A DNA stretch of 5,956 nucleotides from Deltaproteobacteria bacterium (GTDB taxonomy: Bacteria > Desulfobacterota > Dissulfuribacteria > Dissulfuribacterales > UBA3076): assembly GCA_030618205.1 (NCBI GenBank), contig JAUXDR010000075.1:1-5956 (forward strand), given 5' to 3'. Position numbers and translations under genes: made by a program. The stretch's first letter is position 1. Each line of letters begins with the position of its first letter. Positions 5,707-5,956 of this stretch are shown piece after piece. The notes below the pieces were generated by a model. That model made no database searches and was not told the DNA's origin. It saw only the letters and a list, made by a program, of their open reading frames with translations.

Positions 5707-5956
5707 ACATTGATGTCATTGTCTTATCGATTGCCACACTGATCGGTCTCTACATGGCAGCCAATATCGGTGCCAATGACCTTGCCAACGCCATGGGAAC
5801 CGCGGTCGGCTCCCGGGCGTTGACCCTGAAGCAAGCGGTAATAATATCGATTATTGCCAATGTGCTCGGGGCTTCACTTGCGGGCGGGTATGTAACCGGC
5901 ACTATCAGCAAGGGAATTATTGACCCGATCTTCCTGATGGACGCACCCGACAAATT
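5703..5956 (+). CDS. pit: PiT-family inorganic phosphate permease, N-terminal part (partial, runs off right edge)
   Basis: 84 codons are present. The protein begins with a hydrophobic membrane segment (residues about 4-20) that runs into the PiT signature AANIGANDLANAMGTAVGSR (19-38). ALTLKQAV (39-46) and a second hydrophobic segment, IISIIANVLGASLAGGYVTG (47-66), follow. The GANDLANA block is the conserved sodium- or proton-coupled phosphate transport motif of the PiT/PHO4 family (TC 2.A.20), which acts in the inner membrane. A stop (TAA at 5697-5699) lies two codons upstream in frame, so ATG 5703 is the only plausible start, though its ribosome binding site is weak (GAAAG). It overlaps by ATGA a possible 48-aa ORF. 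Many bacteria pair such a gene with a PhoU-like DUF47 protein; that gene is not in this window. It is divergent from carB. Confidence 0.92.
   Translation, partial: MNIDVIVLSIATLIGLYMAANIGANDLANAMGTAVGSRALTLKQAVIISIIANVLGASLAGGYVTGTISKGIIDPIFLMDAPDK

Noticed and set aside
5750..5953. 67-aa minus-strand ORF
   Set aside because: It is antisense to the PiT permease signature region.

Overview
This window looks like ordinary chromosome from a mesophilic Gram-negative bacterium. My guess is a sulfate-reducing Desulfobacterota (deltaproteobacterial) relative. That rests on the general look of the proteins, the moderate GC with AT-rich spacers, and short AACCCGY-type heptad repeats between genes; no marker in the window proves it.

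Layout, left to right. (1) The first 83 bases are the 5' end of a cobyric acid synthase gene (cobQ/cbiP) on the minus strand, running off the left edge. (2) Divergent from it is rpsU (ribosomal protein bS21) on the plus strand, with a good sigma70-type promoter, a strong ribosome binding site and a TTG start. It ends at a long perfect hairpin (452-484) that can terminate transcription from both sides. (3) A minus-strand gene block fills about 535-5185. It begins with a complete carB (carbamoyl-phosphate synthase large subunit, 1066 aa), followed by an unrecognised 112-aa ORF, a 300-aa protein with a kinase-like catalytic core, and possibly a 49-aa ORF overlapping the 3' end of the last. (4) A 517-bp AT-rich spacer (5186-5702) holds the carB control region and several small repeats. 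(5) The plus-strand 5' end of a PiT-family phosphate permease gene runs off the right edge.

Functionally, carB makes carbamoyl phosphate for pyrimidine and arginine synthesis. carA is not next to it. The ORFs behind carB are probably co-transcribed, since all are on one strand with short gaps, but nothing in them points to pyrimidine metabolism.

Two points deserve attention. First, the 112-aa and 300-aa ORFs lie in the same reading frame and are separated by one TAG codon plus 22 open codons. The second ORF has no recognisable ribosome binding site, so the pair may be one 436-codon gene that is either interrupted or read through. Second, the carB Shine-Dalgarno sequence sits in one arm of a small hairpin whose loop is the stop codon of a possible 7-codon leader ORF, an arrangement suited to translational control. 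I saw no CRISPR array, insertion sequence, tRNA or rRNA.
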